DNA of 64,000 nucleotides from Pseudomonas taiwanensis (GCF_013393345.1 NZ_QJRF01000049.1:62001-126000), one strand, 5' to 3'; counted from the first letter of the stretch, positions 44,769 to 53,856 are shown. Notes: a model not told the origin generated them from the letters alone. Translations and numbers: made by a program.

Positions 44769-44793
44769 AAGCCGGCCATAAGGCCGGCTTTTT
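44769..44793. terminator. Bidirectional Rho-independent terminator
   Basis: AAGCCGGCC, loop ATAA, GGCCGGCTT with TTTTT on the right and AAAA on the left: it can stop transcripts from both the MFS gene and the convergent SCO gene. Confidence 0.92.
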
Positions 44794-44824
44794 CTGATGC
44801 CCCGCCCGCTGATACGCCATCGCT

Positions 44825-45442
44825 CTATGCCGCGCGCAACCTCGTTCGATCCACATGATTGATCGTGCGCCAGATCTGTTTGGGCGTCGCCAGGGCGGCC
44901 GCCGTGGTCCAGCGCTGATCCGGGTCGCTTCCGATGCGCAGCAAACCTGTGTGATTGGCTTTGTCCGCGTCGACCAGTGGATCGGGGTCGTAGAAGCCGA
45001 GGGCGTAGCGCAATTGCTCGACATCTTCAGGCCGACCTGTCAGGAACTGCCAGCCAGGTCCGATGTGGTGCTGTTCGACATAGGCCTTGAGGACCTGCGG
45101 GCTATCCAGCAAGGGTTGCAGGCTGATCGAGTACATAAAGACGTCGCGTCCCACACGGTCGCCCAAAAGCTGCTGTACCTGCCTGAGATTCGCCGTGGCG
45201 GTCGGGCAAATCCCGGTACAACTGGCATACATCATGTTGATGGCGACGACCTTGCCGCGCACCAGGTCGTCGTAAAACCTGACCGCTTTGCCCTCGTGCG
45301 TGTACAGCGGCGTATTGGGTATGCGTTGCTCGCTGGTCGTGCCGGCGTCCGTCGGTCGCGGCAGGCTCAGGATACTGTGCAAGGCATATAGCCCCAGTGC
45401 GGCTGTCCCCATACCGAGCATCAAATCTCTTCGTGTGTTCAT
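44825..45442 (-). CDS. SCO1/SenC-family copper chaperone (copy B)
   Basis: A 205-residue SCO protein, exactly the same length as copy A. ATG 45442 (GGAG 6-9 bases upstream) begins a twin-arginine-like signal (NTRRDLMLGMGTAALGL). Copper ligands Cys75 and Cys79 (CTGICP) and His164 (ANHTGLL) occupy the same positions as in copy A. It starts 20 bases after the multicopper oxidase stop codon, so the two are cotranscribed and it probably metallates that oxidase. Confidence 0.9.
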   Translation of the reverse strand: MNTRRDLMLGMGTAALGLYALHSILSLPRPTDAGTTSEQRIPNTPLYTHEGKAVRFYDDLVRGKVVAINMMYASCTGICPTATANLRQVQQLLGDRVGRDVFMYSISLQPLLDSPQVLKAYVEQHHIGPGWQFLTGRPEDVEQLRYALGFYDPDPLVDADKANHTGLLRIGSDPDQRWTTAAALATPKQIWRTINHVDRTRLRAA

Positions 45443-45462
45443 CTGATCTCCACCCTTGCCGA

Positions 45463-47436
45463 TCAAGTGGATGTATCCACGACATTCAAACGCACCATCA
45501 TCTCGTGGTCCTCGTGAATCACGTTGTGACAGTGCATCACGTACTTGCCGGTGAAATCGCGAAAACGCACCAGCAACCGGATGGTCATGCTCCCCTCGAG
45601 CACGAAAACGTCCTTGCGACCTCGCTCGTGGGGCGGCACGGCTCCCGAGCTCTTGCTGAGGATTCGCCCCTCCTCCAGATGGATGTGGACGGGATGGTCC
45701 CAGCCTCCCTTGCCCGACAGTTCCCAGACTTCAGTGGCACCCAGCGGAATGATGTTGCTGGTCTCGTCCTCTGCATCGAACAGTTTGTTGTTGATCGTCC
45801 ACATGCCGTTCTGACGATCGAACTCCCAGCGCCGTTTGGGTAGCCGGTTGAGTTCCGCCGCCGTCGGCAGCTCTCGCAATGGGCGCAGTAGGTTGGGTAC
45901 CTGGCTGAGGTCCTGCTTATCCGGATTACGATCGACAACGATCTTCAGCACCCGCGTGCCCGGACCTTGCACGCCGTTGGGCTGGCGCGTGCTGTCCTGC
46001 TGCAAGCGATTCACCAGATAGAGCTCGGTGCCGATCGGGTACTTGGAAAAATCCACCACTATGTCGGCGCGCTCGGCCACCGCGAGGCGCACCTTGGTCT
46101 GGCCACGCAACGGCTGCGGCAGCAAGTTGCCGTCGCTGGCCAGGTAGTCGAAGCGCTGATCCTTGCCAGAGGCATCGACCAGATAGAACTCATAGAAGCG
46201 GCTGGGCCCCGTATTGAGCAGGCGCAGACGGTACTTGCGGGCGTCCACCGGCAACACGGGCTCGATCTTGCCGTTGACCGTGACCTTGTCGCCCAGCACG
46301 CCTTCCGGACCGAGCTCATTCCAGAACAGCAGGCCGTTTGCGTCGAAGCGTTTGTCGCCAAAGGCCAGTGGATAGTCGTAGGCGCCACTGGGTAGACGCA
46401 GGGCTCGCGGGTTTGGATCGAGTTCGTCTCCCGAGTCGAACTCATCGAATATCAGGTAAAAGCCCGCCAGTCCGAGGTAGGTGTTCGGCGCGGTGAAATC
46501 CTTGGTGTGGTCGTGAAACCACAGCGTACCCAGGCCCTCACGATAGTCACCGATCACCTGGCCATTGGCGGCGTAACCGGTGAATGGGCCGGGATTTTCC
46601 AGGTTTTCCAAGTAGCCGGCATAGACGTTGTGATAGAGGTGATCCTTGAATTCCCCAGGCGTGATCTGAGAAGCATCGCGCAGGTCTGCGGCGCTATAGA
46701 AATCGGACGGGAAGCCGTCACACCCGGAAGACGCGTGCAGATTGTGCAGATGGGTGGATATCTCCGGGCTGCCAACCCTCGGACGGACGAAGCCCTGGGC
46801 GACCAGTCGGTCCGTCGAAGCCGCCAGCCGGCTGTGGAAGCGGCAAATGATCGGCCGACCGTAGCGCGCGAGAATCGTGAGGGGAAACGTCGGCGTCGGC
46901 CCGGCTGATTGAGCGGTGCTCTGGTACGTCCAGATGATCTGCTTGGACGGGGGATAGTCGGGATGAAATTGCCAGGGAATCGCCTGAGCGCTTATTTCAT
47001 AGAGGTCCGTTCCATCCAGTCGCTCCAGGACCTCGAAATGCTGGTGGGCAGGGCGCCCGGCTTCTCGTTGCTGCGGATCTGCGTTTTCGCTCTTGGGCTC
47101 CAGTTCCGAGAGTGGGAACAGCGCGTCCACCTTGTTCAGCGGGACAATCTTCCTCGGCAGGACACTCAGCCACGGCCTGGTAGGTGGGCTGCTGGCACTG
47201 CCTTGACTGCCTGGGCCTGAGGACGACGATTGCGAGCCGCTGCCAGAACCTTGCGCGGCTGGGCTGTCACGGCCACTCAGCAACAGCGGCGCGACCATTG
47301 CACGGGTGGACCATTTAAGGAAGGTGCGGCGTGCTCCGTCCTCGAGGGAACTGTGAGGGGGCCTGGGTTTCCAGCCACTCGCTGGAATGAGTTTTTCCCC
47401 GCGAGCCGCGGGCAGTTTGTTCTTCCATCTAAGCAT
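45463..47436 (-). CDS. Tat-exported multicopper oxidase (copy B)
   Basis: A 657-residue CotA-like multicopper oxidase. Twin-arginine signal GARRTFLKWSTRAMVAPLLL at about 34-53, then a Ser/Gly-rich linker (SGSGSQSSSSGPGSQG). All copper motifs are present: STHLHNLHA, FHDHTKDF, HPVHIHLE and Cys636 in HCHNVIHEDHEM (635-646) with axial Met646. It shares the full domain order and many segments with copy A (GDSREGLG/GDYREGLG, FDANGLLFW, YPIGTELYLVN) but is longer, mainly in the linker and loops. Substrate is unknown; bilirubin oxidase-, laccase- or metal oxidase-type reactions fit. Confidence 0.9.
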   Translation of the reverse strand: MLRWKNKLPAARGEKLIPASGWKPRPPHSSLEDGARRTFLKWSTRAMVAPLLLSGRDSPAAQGSGSGSQSSSSGPGSQGSASSPPTRPWLSVLPRKIVPLNKVDALFPLSELEPKSENADPQQREAGRPAHQHFEVLERLDGTDLYEISAQAIPWQFHPDYPPSKQIIWTYQSTAQSAGPTPTFPLTILARYGRPIICRFHSRLAASTDRLVAQGFVRPRVGSPEISTHLHNLHASSGCDGFPSDFYSAADLRDASQITPGEFKDHLYHNVYAGYLENLENPGPFTGYAANGQVIGDYREGLGTLWFHDHTKDFTAPNTYLGLAGFYLIFDEFDSGDELDPNPRALRLPSGAYDYPLAFGDKRFDANGLLFWNELGPEGVLGDKVTVNGKIEPVLPVDARKYRLRLLNTGPSRFYEFYLVDASGKDQRFDYLASDGNLLPQPLRGQTKVRLAVAERADIVVDFSKYPIGTELYLVNRLQQDSTRQPNGVQGPGTRVLKIVVDRNPDKQDLSQVPNLLRPLRELPTAAELNRLPKRRWEFDRQNGMWTINNKLFDAEDETSNIIPLGATEVWELSGKGGWDHPVHIHLEEGRILSKSSGAVPPHERGRKDVFVLEGSMTIRLLVRFRDFTGKYVMHCHNVIHEDHEMMVRLNVVDTST

Positions 47437-48099
47437 GGCGGCTGCTCTTCTTGTTGCGTGGCAATTACAAGTTCCTCGCAGGAGCTTGTATGAACGCGAA
47501 CCAGGTGAGTGCCACCGCCTGAGCGCATCTGAATGGCCGTCGCCTTTTCAGTGGCAAGGATGGTCAGTTACGGCAGCGATGACCGCGTCAGGGAGGGTGG
47601 CCCTGCTGGTCAAACAAGTGGTGGGCCATGCAGGAGCGGCGAGACATGCACATGCGAGGGGGATGCGAGTTCCGCACGGCGGGGCGATGCGTTGTCCACG
47701 ATAAGACTCCCGATTGAAGAGCCCCCTGAAACGCTTTGCTCGCCTGCCTTCGAACCCACAACAACAGGACTTCATCCCTTTTTGTTGTGGGGCAAAGTTT
47801 AGTTACATTTGCCACGATCGCGATATTAGATTGCTATTACACAGTTGCCATTAATGCTATTCAGAAGTTTGCTCTGATTAGCGCAAGAGTCGGCAACTTG
47901 GAGCAATGAGAATGCCTCTTTGTCACTCCATTTAAAGGCAATTACGCCCCGCCCCTAACGCCGGTTACGAGATGGTTTGGTGTTCTCCCAGGATTACCAC
48001 CCTGTCGCCAGTCGCATTCAGTATGTGAAGGCCGTACCTGTTCAATAAGCCTCCGATTGGCTGACAATCGGAACGCCCCTTCGCTACCGAACCGCGCAC
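47437..48099. other. Gene-free stretch upstream of multicopper oxidase B
   Basis: About 660 bases between divergent genes (oxidase B and the cyclase). No supported coding frame. A 10-bp inverted repeat is present at 47755-47791, in an AT-richer zone (47755-47940) that is the likely site of promoters. Confidence 0.5.
47755..47791. promoter_or_regulatory. Perfect 10-bp inverted repeat
   Basis: CCCACAACAA (47755-47764) and TTGTTGTGGG (47782-47791) are separated by 17 bases, giving a 27-base centre-to-centre spacing. The right arm is followed by no T-run, so this is more like a protein-binding dyad than a terminator. The bound regulator is unknown. Confidence 0.45.
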
Positions 48100-49140
48100 A
48101 TGGACCAGATACTTTCCCTTCTCTCCGAAACCGTTCCCAAAGCCCGGACTCTGGAAGAACTCACACGGCCCCTGCTGACCCTGCTCAGCCAGGTAACCGG
48201 TATGGAGTCGACCTACCTGACGACCATCGATACCGACGAGGGGGTCCAGCGTGTCGAGTTCGCACGCAACGTAGGTGACATGGTGATTCCTGAAGGGCTG
48301 GTGGTGCCCTGGGCAGACACCCTGTGCAAGCGGGCGCTGGACGAGAACCGGCTGTACTCGGACAACGTCGCCGAATGCTGGGGTGACTCTGAGGCCGCCG
48401 CGGCCCTCGGCATCAGGACTTACGTGAGCGCACCGATCAGGTCCCAGGATGGGCGGGTGCTGGGCACGGTCTGTGCCGCCAGTTCGGATCAGGTGGCCCG
48501 TTCTCCAGAAGTGGAACCGTTGCTGATGCTGCTCTCGGGGTTGCTGAGCTACTCCCTTGAGCGTGAGCTGCTGGTCGAGCGGCTCCAGACCGCCAATGCC
48601 GAGCTGGCCAAGCTGGCCCTGACGGACCCGCTGACAGGCCTTTCCAACCGGCGTGCGATCCTCAGCGATGTCGCGCGCCTGTTCGCCCTGGCCCAGCGGG
48701 AGAACAAGTATTTGCTGGTGGGTGTGATCGATCTGGATGGGTTCAAGCTCATCAACGACACCTACGGCCACCTGGCAGGCGACCAGTTCCTGCGCGGCGT
48801 AGCAGCCCAGCTGCAGCAAGTCCTCAGGGCAAGCGACATCATCGGGCGCGCGGGTGGTGATGAGTTCATCGTGATCGCCTTGGGCACGCCGTCGGAACAC
48901 GCGGACCTGGCGCAGGACATGCAACATGGCGCCGAGCTGCTGCAGGATCGTCTGGCCACAGGGACGATTGGGCGATACGACCTGGGCGAGGGCCTTGGCG
49001 ATATCCACTATGCCGGCGCGAGCGTGGGTGTCGTGGCGGTGCTGCCGGACAGCATGACTGCGGACGAGGCCATCAAGCTGGCCGACCGCGAGATGTACAG
49101 GGTGAAACAGCAGCGCAAGGGTCAAGCTACACGCCACTGA
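48100..49140 (+). CDS. GAF-GGDEF diguanylate cyclase
   Basis: A 346-residue soluble signalling enzyme. Residues about 10-160 are a GAF sensor (LEELTRPLLTLLSQVTGMES, ALGIRTYVSAPIRSQDGRVL), a coiled linker follows, then the GGDEF domain. The active-site motif GGDEF is intact at 252-256 and the inhibitory RxxD site is present at 243-246 (RASD), so it should make c-di-GMP from two GTP with product feedback. No EAL partner lies nearby. The GAF ligand is unknown. Confidence 0.92.
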   Translation: MDQILSLLSETVPKARTLEELTRPLLTLLSQVTGMESTYLTTIDTDEGVQRVEFARNVGDMVIPEGLVVPWADTLCKRALDENRLYSDNVAECWGDSEAAAALGIRTYVSAPIRSQDGRVLGTVCAASSDQVARSPEVEPLLMLLSGLLSYSLERELLVERLQTANAELAKLALTDPLTGLSNRRAILSDVARLFALAQRENKYLLVGVIDLDGFKLINDTYGHLAGDQFLRGVAAQLQQVLRASDIIGRAGGDEFIVIALGTPSEHADLAQDMQHGAELLQDRLATGTIGRYDLGEGLGDIHYAGASVGVVAVLPDSMTADEAIKLADREMYRVKQQRKGQATRH

Positions 49141-49653
49141 ATGCGGATTGCTTATCCGCTCGACCCTCATCTGGACGCTCAACTGCGCGTTGCCCGATCC
49201 GACGCCAGGGTCGGGCATCAACCGCCCTGCCCCACGCAGCATCTACGCCCTGCTCGACCTCGCCTCTCTGGTGGGGATCGCCCGTATCTGGAACCTACTC
49301 CAGGTGGAAGCCGCCCGCCGTCTGGAACCGGGAGGCGCCATCTACCACGAAATGGATGAGGTCGACGTGCGCCGCGAGCTCGCCCATCCGAAAAGCATTG
49401 TCGGCTCCAACGGCCCACCCAACGATCCGCGTCCGCACCGGCGGCTGTGGGGAACCTTCCCCCGCGTGCTGCGCCACCTTCGAACCCCCGACGCTGCCAT
49501 CCACCGGAATCAGCGGTACGGGTGAACGGCGTGCTCAACCTGCAACGGGGCGAGAGCATCGTTCACCGTGCCGGCCACTTCATCCGGCGGCGAAATGGGC
49601 GTGCATTCTGGCGCGCGATTGCCCAGCTTTCACTCCACCCCAACCAGGAGTAA
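49141..49653. other. Stretch with no supported gene before chrB
   Basis: About 510 bases. Several frames of 70-125 codons are open on both strands because of the high GC, but none has a ribosome site, family resemblance or consistent codon use. Possibly decayed DNA; nothing can be named. Confidence 0.5.
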
Positions 49654-49690
49654 TGTAGCGCCTATTACACACGATGTTAGATACGCTACA
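49654..49690. promoter_or_regulatory. Inverted repeat at the chrB start (candidate operator)
   Basis: TGTAGCG (49654-49660) and CGCTACA (49684-49690) form a perfect 7-bp dyad with a 23-base spacer; the right arm ends on the A of the chrB ATG. ChrB-type proteins regulate chromate operons, so autoregulation here is plausible, but binding is not shown. Confidence 0.45.
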
Positions 49691-50634
49691 TGAACAATTG
49701 GCTTTGTCTTGTGCTTACCCTCCCCACTGCCAATGCCACTGCGCGCATGCGTGCCTGGCGCGCGCTGAAGGGCTCTGGAGCAGCCGTGCTGCGGGACGGG
49801 GTGTACCTGCTTCCTGACAGCGACAACTGCCGCACAACGCTCGCCGCCATCGAGCGAGACATCCTTTCCATGAATGGCAGCGCTTATCTGCTCCCCATCC
49901 AGGACATGCAGGGCGAACGTTTCATTCCGCTATTCGATCGCAGCGAGGACTACGCGAGCCTGCGCGCCGAGATCGATGCCTGCCGCAACCAATTGGCGTC
50001 CGAGAACGCCCTGAGCGTCACCAGGCAAATCCGCAAGCTGCGCAAGGCCTTCGTCCAGCTTGAAAACATCGATTTCTTCCCGGGTCCGGCCCGACAACAT
50101 GCGGACGCAGCTCTGCAAGACCTGGAAATCGCCGTCAGTCGCGCCCTGTCAGAAGACGAACCCTCCAGCCACGACCAGCCGATCCCCCTGCGTAGCCTTC
50201 GGGACTACCAGGGCCGTAGCTGGGCAACCCGCAAGCGCCCATGGGTCGACCGCCTGGCCAGTGCCTGGTTGATTCGCCGCTTCATCGATCCCGACGCGCG
50301 CATCCTCTGGCTCGACTCGCCCCATGATTGCCCAGCGGATGCGCTCGGTTTCGATTTCGACGGTGCCACCTTCAGCCACGTGGGCAACCGCGTCACCTTC
50401 GAGACCTTGCAAGCCAGCTTCGAGCTGAACGCACCGTCCCTGGCAAAAGTCGCCGCGCTGGTGCACTACCTGGATGTGGGCGGTGTTCAGCCAGCTGAGG
50501 CGGCGGGCATCGAGCGGCTTCTGGCGGGCCTGAGGGAAAGCATTGCCGATGATGATCAGCTCCTGGCGGCCGCCAGCGCCGTCTTCGATGGCCTGCTGAC
50601 GGCTTTTGCGAACGAAGGAAAAGACAATGAGTGA
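49690..50634 (+). CDS. chrB: Chromate resistance protein ChrB
   Basis: A 314-residue ChrB. The N-terminal half (CLVLTLPTANATARMRAWRA, DGVYLLPDSDNCRTTLAAIE) and the C-terminal ChrB domain (ATRKRPWVDRLASAWLIRRF, IDPDARILWLDSP, VGNRVTFETLQASFEL) are both present, so this is the full-length form. ChrB is the chromate-responsive regulator of chr operons. Its stop overlaps the chrA start (ATGAGTGA), indicating translational coupling. An inverted repeat overlaps its start codon. Confidence 0.93.
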   Translation: MNNWLCLVLTLPTANATARMRAWRALKGSGAAVLRDGVYLLPDSDNCRTTLAAIERDILSMNGSAYLLPIQDMQGERFIPLFDRSEDYASLRAEIDACRNQLASENALSVTRQIRKLRKAFVQLENIDFFPGPARQHADAALQDLEIAVSRALSEDEPSSHDQPIPLRSLRDYQGRSWATRKRPWVDRLASAWLIRRFIDPDARILWLDSPHDCPADALGFDFDGATFSHVGNRVTFETLQASFELNAPSLAKVAALVHYLDVGGVQPAEAAGIERLLAGLRESIADDDQLLAAASAVFDGLLTAFANEGKDNE

Positions 50635-51991
50635 GACCACCCTGCGTTCCACCGACCAATCGCAACCCGGCACCCGCCCCGTGGGCCTGTTCGAGGCCTT
50701 CCTGTTCTGGCTGAAACTTGGCTTCATCAGCTTCGGCGGGCCTGCCGGGCAGATTTCGATCATGCATCAGGAACTGGTGGAGCGTCGGCGCTGGATCAGC
50801 GAGCGGCGCTTCCTCCACGCCCTGAACTACTGCATGTTGCTGCCCGGCCCCGAAGCCCAGCAGCTCGCGACCTACATCGGCTGGCTGATGCACCGGACCT
50901 GGGGAGGTGTCATTGCCGGCGCACTGTTCGTCCTGCCGTCGCTGTTCATCCTGATCGCGCTGTCCTGGGTTTACATCGCTTTTGGTGAAGTGCCGGTGGT
51001 TGCCGGACTGTTTTACGGCATCAAACCGGCAGTCACTGCCATCGTGGTCCAAGCCGCCCACCGCATCGGCTCGCGCGCCCTGAAGAACAATTGGTTGTGG
51101 GGTATCGCCGCCGCCTCGTTCATCGCCATCTTCGCGCTGAATGTCCCGTTCCCCCTGATCGTGCTGGGGGCTGCCCTGATCGGTTACATCGGTGGTCGTC
51201 TCGTCCCGGACAAGTTCGCTCTCGGTGGAGGCCATGGCGCGGCGAAGACCACCTACGGCCCGGCGCTGATCGATGACGACACGCCGACACCCGAACATGC
51301 ACGCTTTCGCTGGTCACGCCTGTTGCTCTTGATAGCCGTTGGCGCCCTGCTGTGGCTGCTGCCCATGGGGTTGCTGACAGCCACCTTCGGTTGGCACGGC
51401 ACACTCACCCAGATGGGTTGGTTCTTCACCAAGGCGGCGCTGCTGACCTTCGGCGGTGCCTATGCGGTGTTGCCCTACGTGTATCAAGGCGCGGTGGGCC
51501 ACTACGGCTGGTTGACCCCGACGCAGATGATCGACGGCCTGGCCCTGGGGGAAACCACGCCGGGGCCGCTGATCATGGTCGTCGCCTTCGTGGGTTTCGT
51601 CGGCGGCTATGTGCATCCGATGTTCGGCGCCGAGCAGGCTTTCCTCGCCGGAGCCGTGGCCGCCACCCTGGTCACCTGGTTCACCTTCCTGCCGTCGTTC
51701 CTGTTCATTCTTGCTGGCGGCCCCCTGGTGGAATCCACCCATGGCGAGCTGAAGTTCACCGCCCCGCTTACCGGCATCACCGCTGCGGTGGTGGGGGTGA
51801 TCCTCAACCTGGCGCTGTTCTTCGGCTACCACGTGCTCTGGCCGCAGGGCTTCGACGGCCATTTCGAATGGCCCTCGGCGCTGATCGCCGTGGCAGCGGC
51901 GATTGCCCTGTTCCGCTACAAGCGGGGCGTTATCCAGGTGCTGCTGGCCTGCGCCCTGGTCGGGCTGGCGGTGCATTTGCTGCGTACCTGA
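50627..51991 (+). CDS. chrA: Chromate efflux transporter ChrA
   Basis: A 454-residue long-chain CHR transporter made of two homologous CHR domains, each about 200 residues: the first begins [20 protein letters not shown], the second [32 protein letters not shown] and PGP ([10 protein letters not shown] and [10 protein letters not shown]) are family motifs. It exports chromate from the cytoplasm using the proton gradient. ATG 50627 (GAAGGAA upstream) overlaps the end of chrB by 8 bases. Confidence 0.95.
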   Translation: MSETTLRSTDQSQPGTRPVGLFEAFLFWLKLGFISFGGPAGQISIMHQELVERRRWISERRFLHALNYCMLLPGPEAQQLATYIGWLMHRTWGGVIAGALFVLPSLFILIALSWVYIAFGEVPVVAGLFYGIKPAVTAIVVQAAHRIGSRALKNNWLWGIAAASFIAIFALNVPFPLIVLGAALIGYIGGRLVPDKFALGGGHGAAKTTYGPALIDDDTPTPEHARFRWSRLLLLIAVGALLWLLPMGLLTATFGWHGTLTQMGWFFTKAALLTFGGAYAVLPYVYQGAVGHYGWLTPTQMIDGLALGETTPGPLIMVVAFVGFVGGYVHPMFGAEQAFLAGAVAATLVTWFTFLPSFLFILAGGPLVESTHGELKFTAPLTGITAAVVGVILNLALFFGYHVLWPQGFDGHFEWPSALIAVAAAIALFRYKRGVIQVLLACALVGLAVHLLRT

Positions 51992-52001
51992 GAGGTGTGC
52001 G

Positions 52002-52322
52002 ATGAGCCGAATCACGAGTTGTGAATTGATGGAGTGGCAAGCGGCAGGACGCACCTTCACGCTGCTGGATGTGCGCCGCGAAGCTGCGCGTGCAGCTGAC
52101 GCGGCGGCTATTCCTGATGCGCGCTGGCTCAATCCGGAGTCGGTACTTACCTGGAAGGATTCGGTGCCACGGGACAGGCCCGTGGTGCTCTATTGCGCCC
52201 ATGGCCACGAAATCAGCCAGGGGATTGCCGCCACCCTCGAAGCCATGGGTCTCGACGCGCGCTACCTGATCGATGGCTTTTCCGGCTGGCATGACACCGG
52301 CCGGCCGACTCGGAGCCTTTAG
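52002..52322 (+). CDS. Rhodanese-like protein (ChrE-type)
   Basis: A 106-residue single rhodanese domain with active-site Cys65 in the loop CAHGHE and the conserved WHDTGRP-like end (GFSGWHDTGRP). It begins 10 bases after chrA. A rhodanese-type gene, chrE, is known in chromate operons of Cupriavidus metallidurans, so this is probably its equivalent; sulfur transfer or redox repair during chromate stress is the likely role. Cytoplasmic, no signal peptide. Confidence 0.85.
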   Translation: MSRITSCELMEWQAAGRTFTLLDVRREAARAADAAAIPDARWLNPESVLTWKDSVPRDRPVVLYCAHGHEISQGIAATLEAMGLDARYLIDGFSGWHDTGRPTRSL

Positions 52323-52395
52323 ACGCAGGCGCGCCATGAAGTGGGCTCCCCGTGAACGCCCAATGATCGTGGCCGGTTACCCCCCCACACACAGA

Positions 52396-53508
52396 TCAAG
52401 CACTCAACCCCATCCAGCCATGGATGCCGACATAGATGCCCACACCGATGATCAGCAGACTGGACAGATAGGGCGCGCGACGCGCCACGGCTCCCAGCCA
52501 GGGCCAGCGGTTGGAGGCCTGCCGGGCACCGATGGCCGCAGCAGCGCCCACGCTGACCAGAGTCAGGGCCAGGCCAATGCTGAAACACAACACCAGCACG
52601 GCGCCGAGGGTGACTTCCTTCACCTGCAGGCAGAGCAGCAGCACGGTGATCGCAGCCGGACAGGGAATCAGCCCTCCTGTCAGGCCAAACAGAATGATCT
52701 GCCCCGTCGTCACGCTCCGATTGGCGAAGCGCTTGCGGATATCGTTGGCATGGGCGCGCTCGTGGGCATCCTGGTAGCCCTCCAGCGACAGCTCCAGTCG
52801 TTCAGGTCCGGCATGACTGTGGCCATGCCCGTGTTCCTGGAAGTCGAGATCGTAATCGTGGGAGTGGTTGCCATGGCCCAGACTCAGCCGCACGCTGAAC
52901 TCGTGCGGCTCGGGAATCTCGTCCACGGATTCCAGGTAACCGTCCCGATCCGCGAACGCAAAACGCCGCTTGCGTCCATCCGCACGGGTGGTCTGTAAGT
53001 TCACCTCACCGGCCGCCCAGGGATGACCACTGAGCACATTCAACCGCCAGCGCGGCGGCACCCCATTCTCGAAAATCGACAGTTCGACTTGCCCATGACC
53101 AGTGTCGATGCGCCGGCTTTCGTCATGGTCGTGGTCATCGTGATGCTCGAAGCGCCACATCTGTTCGCCACGCCATGTCCGCCAAAGCATCCACAGCGCA
53201 ATGGCCACGATGATCACCGCAGACGCCAGCTGGAAATACGGCTCGGTGGTCTCGGCATCGAGATTCTGGCCCAGGTACATGCCGCCCAGGGCAACCAGCC
53301 AGACCACGGCGGTGTGCGAAACGGTCGCGGCCAACCCCAACAGGATCGCCTGCTTCACCGTGCCACGTACCGCCACGATGAAGGCCGCCATCATCGTCTT
53401 CGAATGGCCGGGCTCCAGGCCATGCAAAGCCCCCAGGAGGATGGCGCTCGGGAAATAGAACCAGGCGTGGGCCGGCCCCTGTTGCAGTATTTCGGCGAAG
53501 CTGGACAT
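52396..53508 (-). CDS. rcnA: Nickel/cobalt exporter (RcnA-type)
   Basis: A 370-residue membrane protein of the NicO/RcnA family: two groups of three membrane segments separated by a long His/Asp-rich loop (HHDDHDHDESRR, GHGNHSHDYD, EHGHGHSHAGPE). Conserved membrane motifs are LLGALHGLEPGHSKTMMAAF and GLTGGLIPCPAAITVLLLC. It pumps Ni2+ and Co2+ out of the cytoplasm. ATG at 53508 lies 6 bases after the stop of the sensor gene, so both are one leftward operon. Confidence 0.92.
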   Translation of the reverse strand: MSSFAEILQQGPAHAWFYFPSAILLGALHGLEPGHSKTMMAAFIVAVRGTVKQAILLGLAATVSHTAVVWLVALGGMYLGQNLDAETTEPYFQLASAVIIVAIALWMLWRTWRGEQMWRFEHHDDHDHDESRRIDTGHGQVELSIFENGVPPRWRLNVLSGHPWAAGEVNLQTTRADGRKRRFAFADRDGYLESVDEIPEPHEFSVRLSLGHGNHSHDYDLDFQEHGHGHSHAGPERLELSLEGYQDAHERAHANDIRKRFANRSVTTGQIILFGLTGGLIPCPAAITVLLLCLQVKEVTLGAVLVLCFSIGLALTLVSVGAAAAIGARQASNRWPWLGAVARRAPYLSSLLIIGVGIYVGIHGWMGLSA

Positions 53509-53514
53509 GGCAGG

Positions 53515-53802
53515 TCAGAGGTACTTGGTGATCTGTTTGAATTCTTCCAGCGGAGCACGTTCACCACTGGTGAGCGCCCCCACGGTGTGTTTCAGGCAAT
53601 GGTCGATATGGTCCTGGATCAGCGTGCGCTTGGCCTGGCAGACGGCCTTCTCGACCGCATGCAATTGCTGAGCGATATCCACGCAGGCGCGACCGTCCTC
53701 GATCATGGTGACGATGCTGCGCAGGTGGCCTTCCGCCCGCTTCAACCTTTTGACGATTTCGCCATGACTTTGGTGCTGATGACCGTGTTCGTGCTTGCTC
53801 AT
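53515..53802 (-). CDS. CsoR/RcnR-family metal-sensing repressor
   Basis: A 95-residue all-helical repressor starting at ATG 53802. The N-terminus is His-rich (SKHEHGHQHQSHGE). The metal fingerprint Cys40-His65-Cys69 has the 25/29 spacing of the Cys-His-Cys site of copper CsoR and nickel InrS, rather than the Cys-His-His of RcnR. Because the operon partner is a Ni/Co exporter, an InrS-like nickel or mixed Ni/Co sensor is more likely than a copper sensor. A GC-tract dyad lies 37 bases upstream of the start. Confidence 0.88.
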   Translation of the reverse strand: MSKHEHGHQHQSHGEIVKRLKRAEGHLRSIVTMIEDGRACVDIAQQLHAVEKAVCQAKRTLIQDHIDHCLKHTVGALTSGERAPLEEFKQITKYL

Positions 53803-53838
53803 CGCAAGCCCCCTGCAACGATAGTGACCGCCGCATCC

Positions 53839-53856
53839 TATCCCCCTGGGGGGATA
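53839..53856. promoter_or_regulatory. GC-tract operator of the CsoR/RcnR family
   Basis: TATCCCCC-T-GGGGGGATA: A/T-flanked C-run and G-run in near-perfect dyad symmetry, the recognised operator architecture of CsoR/RcnR/InrS repressors, placed 37 bases upstream of the sensor start codon. It is expected to be bound in the apo state and released by metal. Confidence 0.85.

Noticed and set aside
47965-49242. 425-codon minus-strand frame opposite the diguanylate cyclase
   Set aside because: The GGDEF gene on the plus strand is complete with catalytic and inhibitory sites; the minus frame has no family features.
49148-49525. 125-codon plus-strand frame before chrB
   Set aside because: No ribosome site, no recognisable domain, and competing open frames on both strands of similar length.
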